Below are positions 32,276 to 35,669 of a stretch of 35,669 bases of DNA, piece after piece. Made by a program: the position numbers and the translations under genes. The DNA comes from Thermoleophilia bacterium (GTDB lineage Bacteria > Actinomycetota > Thermoleophilia > Gaiellales > Gaiellaceae), in contig JABFWJ010000125.1 in NCBI GenBank assembly GCA_013362295.1, forward strand, positions 1 through 35,669. The letters are read 5' to 3'. Within the stretch, counting starts at the first letter, position 1. Each line of letters begins with the position of its first letter. The notes beneath the pieces were generated by a model. That model did not search any database. It worked only from the letters and a program-made list of their open reading frames with translations, and was not told the origin of the DNA.

Positions 32276-32985
32276 AGACCGAGACGCTCGCGCAGCTGTC
32301 TCGACTGCCGTCGCGCGACGTCGAGCTCGGTGTGCGCCGCGTCCGCGAGCTGCAGGCAGAAGCGGTCGGGCGCCGGCCGGCGAACGCCCGCGACCTTGCC
32401 GAGGTTGACGACGTACGAACGGTGGATGCGCGCGAAGCGCCCCGCCGGCAGGCGCTCCTCCAGCTCCCCGAGCGACGCCGTGCAGAGGTAGGAGCGGTCG
32501 TAGGTGTGCACGCGGCTGTAGTCGCCGTCCGCCTGGACGTAGTGCACCTGGTCGTAGTCGAGCAGCTCGGTCCTCCCGCCGGCGACGACGGGGACCTTCT
32601 CGACCGGTGCGACGTTCTCGACCGACCGCTCGCGGAGCCGCTCGATCACACGCGCGAGCCGATCGGGGTCGACCGGTTTGAGGAGGTAGTCGAACGCCTC
32701 GACGGCAAACGCGTCGACCGCATACCGCTCGTGCGCGGTCACGAACACGACGGCCGGTGGATCGGCGCGCTCGCGCACGAGCGGCGCGGCCTCGACACCG
32801 GTGAGACCCGGCATCTCGACGTCGAGGAACACGACGTCGTGTGCGACGCGGCGCGAGAGCTCGAGCGCGTCGCCCGCGCTCGCCGCCTCGCCGACGACCT
32901 CGACCTCCGGATGCGAGCCGAGGAGATACCGCAGCTCCGAGCGTGCCGGGGCCTCGTCGTCGACCAGCAGTGCCTTGATCGTCAC
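32272..32985 (-). CDS. LytTR-family response regulator
   Basis: 237 residues. The receiver domain (about 1-118) has the acidic pair D9/D10, phospho-acceptor D55 in VVFLDVEMPG, VTAHERYA and LLKPVD. The LytTR DNA-binding domain (about 135-235) has YVQADGDYSRVHTYDRSYLC, LPAGRFARIHRSYVVNLGKV and QSRQLRERLGL at the end. Such regulators bind direct repeats and often control envelope, quorum or transport genes. The start GTG 32985 overlaps the sensor stop (GTGA), so sensor and regulator are co-translated. The target sites are not identifiable here. Confidence 0.93.
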   Translation of the reverse strand: MTIKALLVDDEAPARSELRYLLGSHPEVEVVGEAASAGDALELSRRVAHDVVFLDVEMPGLTGVEAAPLVRERADPPAVVFVTAHERYAVDAFAVEAFDYLLKPVDPDRLARVIERLRERSVENVAPVEKVPVVAGGRTELLDYDQVHYVQADGDYSRVHTYDRSYLCTASLGELEERLPAGRFARIHRSYVVNLGKVAGVRRPAPDRFCLQLADAAHTELDVARRQSRQLRERLGL

Positions 32986-34046
32986 TGGGCCGCCGGCACC
33001 TCGAGCCTGACGATCGTGCCGAACGGGAACGAGCGCAACCGCACGCCCTCGCCGTAGTGGGCCGTCAGCCGGAGGTTGACGTTCGCCAGCCCGAGTCCCG
33101 TGCCTTCGCCGACACCCTGTTCGAGCACGCGCTCGATCGCATCGCGCGCGATGCCGCGGCCGTCGTCGCGCACCGTCACGCGTAGCCGCCCACGGCGCAC
33201 GCGGGCGCGGACGATCAGGTGCAGCGGCCGGTCGGTCTTGCCGTGCTTGATCGCGTTCTCGACGAGCGGCTGCACGAGCAGCGGCGGCAGGCGGACGGCG
33301 AGCGCGTCGCGGTCGGCGTCGATCGTGACCTGCAGCTGCGCCCCGAAGCGCGCCTGCTCGAGATCGAGGTAGCTCCGCACGTGCCGCAACTCTTCCTCGA
33401 GCGTGATGAACTCGCCGGGACGCGCCAGCCGGCTGCGCAGGTGATCGGCGAAGGCGAGCACGAGCCTGCGCGCGCGCTCCGGCTCCGTGCGGATGAACGA
33501 CGCGATCGTGTTCAGCGCGTTGAACACGAAGTGCGGCTCCATCTGCGCCTGCAGCGCCGTCGCCGTCGCGGAGTGGAGCTCGGAAAGCTGCAGCTGGGCG
33601 GACAGCTGCGTGCCGAGCGCGTTCAACGTCGCGACCGCGGTCTCGTCGAGCGGCGAGCCGGCCGTCGCATACGCGACGACGGCGCCGGCGGCGCCGTCGC
33701 TCAGCTGCAGCGGCACGACGGCCGCCGCCCCGAGCGGGCAGGCCGGATGCGGGCACTCGGTGCGAATGCCGAGCGGCGCGAGCAGCGGGCCGCCGCGCGT
33801 GATCGCCTCGTACACGGGCCGCATCAGCGTGTCGCCTCTGCCGTGGTGATCCGCGCCGGCGCCGACGAACGCGAGCACGGCGTGCGTGTCGGTGACCGCG
33901 ACGGCGCCGTACCCGAGCTTCTCGAAGAGCTGGTACGCGACAGTTCGCGCGGCGCCCTCGGTGAGCCCGCGCCGCAGCTCGGGCAATGTCGCCTCGAGCA
34001 GCTCGAGCGCAGGGGCCTGACGCCGGGGCCTGCGCACGCGCGGCAT
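32982..34046 (-). CDS. soluble LytS-type sensor histidine kinase
   Basis: 354 residues without a membrane segment, unlike LytS/YpdA-type sensors with their 5TM domain. An N-terminal GAF-like domain (about 35-155) carries C98, H100, C103 and nearby H68 in TECPHPACPLGAAAVVPLQL, residues that could bind metal, haem or respond to redox. The His_kinase domain has the phospho-acceptor H172 in QMEPHFVFNALNTIASFI, and EELRHVRSYLDLEQARFG. The ATPase has PPLLVQPLVENAIKHG, DDGRGIA and GTGLGLANVNLRL. It signals to the LytTR regulator encoded next. The start ATG 34046 shares its A with the HAD gene stop (TGATG). Confidence 0.92.
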   Translation of the reverse strand: MPRVRRPRRQAPALELLEATLPELRRGLTEGAARTVAYQLFEKLGYGAVAVTDTHAVLAFVGAGADHHGRGDTLMRPVYEAITRGGPLLAPLGIRTECPHPACPLGAAAVVPLQLSDGAAGAVVAYATAGSPLDETAVATLNALGTQLSAQLQLSELHSATATALQAQMEPHFVFNALNTIASFIRTEPERARRLVLAFADHLRSRLARPGEFITLEEELRHVRSYLDLEQARFGAQLQVTIDADRDALAVRLPPLLVQPLVENAIKHGKTDRPLHLIVRARVRRGRLRVTVRDDGRGIARDAIERVLEQGVGEGTGLGLANVNLRLTAHYGEGVRLRSFPFGTIVRLEVPAAQ

Positions 34047-34678
34047 CAGAGAACGTCCAGCACGCCCGGGATCGAGGTCACGCGCGGGCCGTCCCAGTCC
34101 TCGAGTCCCCAGAGCGGCCGTTCGCCCGGGCGGTGGATGAGGATCGCCTGCATGCCGACGCGGCGCGCACCCTCGAGCTCGTCGTTCGCGCCGTCGCCGA
34201 CGAACACCGCGTCGTGGGGCTCGACGCCGAGCGCCTCGCAGCAGGCGAGGTAGATGCGCGGGTCCGGCTTCGAGACGCCGACGCGCGACGAGAAGATCTC
34301 CGCGTCGAAGAGTCCCGCGAACTCCGTTTCGGGCCACAGCACCTCGATGTCCTCGCTGCAGACGGTGATCAGCCCGAGGAGGTAGCCGAGCTCGCGCAGG
34401 CGGCGAAGCGTGTCGACCGCGCCGGGCCGGGGCACGAGCGCTCGCCGGTGGTACCCAAGCCGAATCGTGCAGATCTCCTCGATCAGCTCCTCGGGCACGA
34501 GCGCCTCGGCGAGCGCCGTCCGGATCGGCGCGATGTAGCGACGATGCGAGCTGTCCCAGCGCGCGGCGAAGCCGCTGCCGACGAGCTCGTCCACCTCCCG
34601 GAGCATGCGCCCCGCCGACTCGCGGTCCCAGTCGATCAGCGTCTCCCAGAGGTCGAAGATCACTGCTTTCGGGCGCAC
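34046..34678 (-). CDS. HAD-superfamily (subfamily IA) hydrolase
   Basis: 210 residues. Motif I is VIFDLWETL with nucleophile D9; the second Asp of the usual DxD is Trp, as in many FDLWGTL-type and dehalogenase-like members. A helical cap lies at about 17-80. Motif II is LITVCSED, motif III includes SKPDPRIYLACCEALG and motif IV VGDGANDELEGARRVG. The substrate is unknown; it might be a small phosphate ester or haloacid. The start GTG 34678 gives MRPKAVIFDL, a full first strand, and overlaps the decarboxylase end by 19 bases. GTG 34663, with a four-base GTGA overlap, is the alternative. It is coupled to the sensor kinase downstream. Confidence 0.88.
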   Translation of the reverse strand: MRPKAVIFDLWETLIDWDRESAGRMLREVDELVGSGFAARWDSSHRRYIAPIRTALAEALVPEELIEEICTIRLGYHRRALVPRPGAVDTLRRLRELGYLLGLITVCSEDIEVLWPETEFAGLFDAEIFSSRVGVSKPDPRIYLACCEALGVEPHDAVFVGDGANDELEGARRVGMQAILIHRPGERPLWGLEDWDGPRVTSIPGVLDVL

Positions 34679-35669
34679 GCGCGCAGCACCTCCCAGGAGC
34701 GGCGGATGTCCTCCTCCGTCGTCGCCGCGTTGCCGATCGCGAGCCTGATCATCGGCTCCCCGCGCAATCTCGACGACGCGACGAACAGCTCGCCGGTCGC
34801 CGTCGCCGCCCGCGCGAGCTCGTCGTTGTCGGCACTGACGTGCCGGAAGCACACGGTCGAGAAGGGGTGGGGCGCCACGACCTCCCAGCCCGGCTCCGAC
34901 TCGACGAGCGTCGCGAACAGCTGGGCGAGGCGGACGTGCTCGCGGATCAGCGCGCGCAGTCCCTCGGCGCCGTACCAGCGCAGCACCGTCCAGAGCTTGA
35001 GCGCACGGAAGCGGCGGCCGAGCGCGGGGCCGTAGTCCTTGATGTCGACGGCCTCGGGCGTCGCCGCGAGGTACTCGGGCACGAGCGCAAATGCCTCGTG
35101 GAACGCCTCGGGCCGGCGCGTCCAGAGCGTCGAGCAGTCCATCGGCGTGAACAGCCACTTGTGGGGGTTGACCACGATCGAGTCGGCCCGATCGCAACCG
35201 TCGAGGCACCAGCGGAACTCCGGACAGACCGCGGCCGACCCCGCGTACGCGGCGTCGACGTGCAGCCACACCCCCGCTTCCTCGCAGCGATCGGCGAGCG
35301 CGGGGACGGGATCGACGGAGGTCGTGCCCGTCGTCCCGACCGTCGCGACGACCGCGGTCGCATCCTCGAGCGGGAAGTCCGGCCGCATGCGGAACGCGTC
35401 GTCCACGTCGACCTTGCGGTACTCGAGCCCGACGAGCCGCGCCGCCTTCTCGACGCTGAAGTTCGCCTGCTCCGATGCGTAGACGACGCCGCCGGGCCGG
35501 CGCGTGCGGGCGGCCGCGAGCGCGGCGATCGTCGCGGTCGAAGCCGTGTCCTCGATATGGCCGTGCCACGTCCGCGGCAGGCCGAGCAGTTGCGCGAGCC
35601 ACTCCATCACCGTCACCTCGAGCTCGGTGGCCGCGGGCGACGAGGCCCACGTGAACGCGTTGACGTTCA
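34660..35669 (-). CDS. PLP-dependent (group II) amino-acid decarboxylase, 5' end beyond the window
   Basis: 336 codons are visible; the N-terminal part lies beyond base 35669. SSPAATELEVTVMEWLAQLL is the early substrate-site segment of aromatic L-amino-acid/glutamate decarboxylases. Then come the PLP region VVATVGTTGTTSVDPV, the aspartate in WLHVDAAYAGS and the Schiff-base lysine in VVNPHKWLFTPMDCSTLW. RLAIGNAATTEEDI is near the end. It should decarboxylate an aromatic amino acid (Trp, Tyr, Dopa or Phe), but the substrate cannot be set from the visible part. It is the first visible gene of a four-gene unit with HAD, LytS-like and LytTR genes. Confidence 0.93.
   Translation of the reverse strand, partial: NVNAFTWASSPAATELEVTVMEWLAQLLGLPRTWHGHIEDTASTATIAALAAARTRRPGGVVYASEQANFSVEKAARLVGLEYRKVDVDDAFRMRPDFPLEDATAVVATVGTTGTTSVDPVPALADRCEEAGVWLHVDAAYAGSAAVCPEFRWCLDGCDRADSIVVNPHKWLFTPMDCSTLWTRRPEAFHEAFALVPEYLAATPEAVDIKDYGPALGRRFRALKLWTVLRWYGAEGLRALIREHVRLAQLFATLVESEPGWEVVAPHPFSTVCFRHVSADNDELARAATATGELFVASSRLRGEPMIRLAIGNAATTEEDIRRSWEVLRACARKQ

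Overview
The window is about 70% G+C or more by eye, gene-dense on both strands, and rich in GTG/TTG starts. It has no gene-free stretch longer than 300 bases. Gene content (Pkn-type Ser/Thr kinase, SpoIID/LytB-type secreted protein, HicB-like ribbon-helix-helix regulator with a DUF4097 protein, PPOX-family flavoprotein, dTDP-rhamnose genes) suggests an actinobacterium, possibly a deep-branching soil lineage such as Thermoleophilia. That placement is inference. Nothing resembles a prophage, IS element or CRISPR array. I found one tRNA (Lys, CUU) and no rRNA.

Layout. (1) 1-2665, minus: a PAS-PAS-GAF multi-sensor protein running off the left edge. (2) 2739-5812, minus: a divergent FtsH-type membrane AAA+ protease overlapping a one-pass membrane protein; a second membrane metalloprotease (M48) is divergent at 5856. 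(3) 6891-8463, plus: a tightly coupled operon of an RHH regulator, a DUF4097 beta-solenoid protein and a 50-residue protein, with a -35/-10 promoter, a palindrome over the start and a strong hairpin at the end. (4) 8470-10352: a secreted protein, a PPOX-family protein, a 57-residue ORF and tRNA-Lys. (5) 10396-14304, plus: four sugar-nucleotide genes matching WbpI, WbpA, WbpB and WbpD of the UDP-diacetamido-mannuronic acid pathway, without the WbpE aminotransferase. (6) 14315-18982, minus: three secreted proteins (SpoIID/LytB-like, subtilase, TolB-like propeller), divergent from a Ser/Thr kinase at 19073. (7) 20435-24698, minus: MFS transporter, rmlA, rmlC, rmlD, rmlB. (8) 24738-28622, plus: CitE-like lyase, small tail-anchored protein, Hsp20, Lon. 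(9) 28600-31510: small envelope proteins, including an M23 peptidase and a YtxH-like protein. (10) 31568-35669: OtsB-like phosphatase on plus, facing a four-gene minus-strand operon of PLP decarboxylase, HAD hydrolase, soluble LytS-like kinase and LytTR response regulator.

Themes. Much of the window serves the cell envelope (two nucleotide-sugar pathways, secreted hydrolases) and protein quality control (FtsH, M48, Hsp20, Lon). Genes inside operons overlap by 1-16 bases (GTGA, ATGA, TGATG, TAGTG junctions). Several first genes have a TANNNT hexamer 6-9 bases before the start codon and no Shine-Dalgarno sequence, suggesting leaderless or near-leaderless mRNAs. Divergent promoters are sometimes built on one symmetric -10, and most convergent genes abut or overlap with no room for a terminator.
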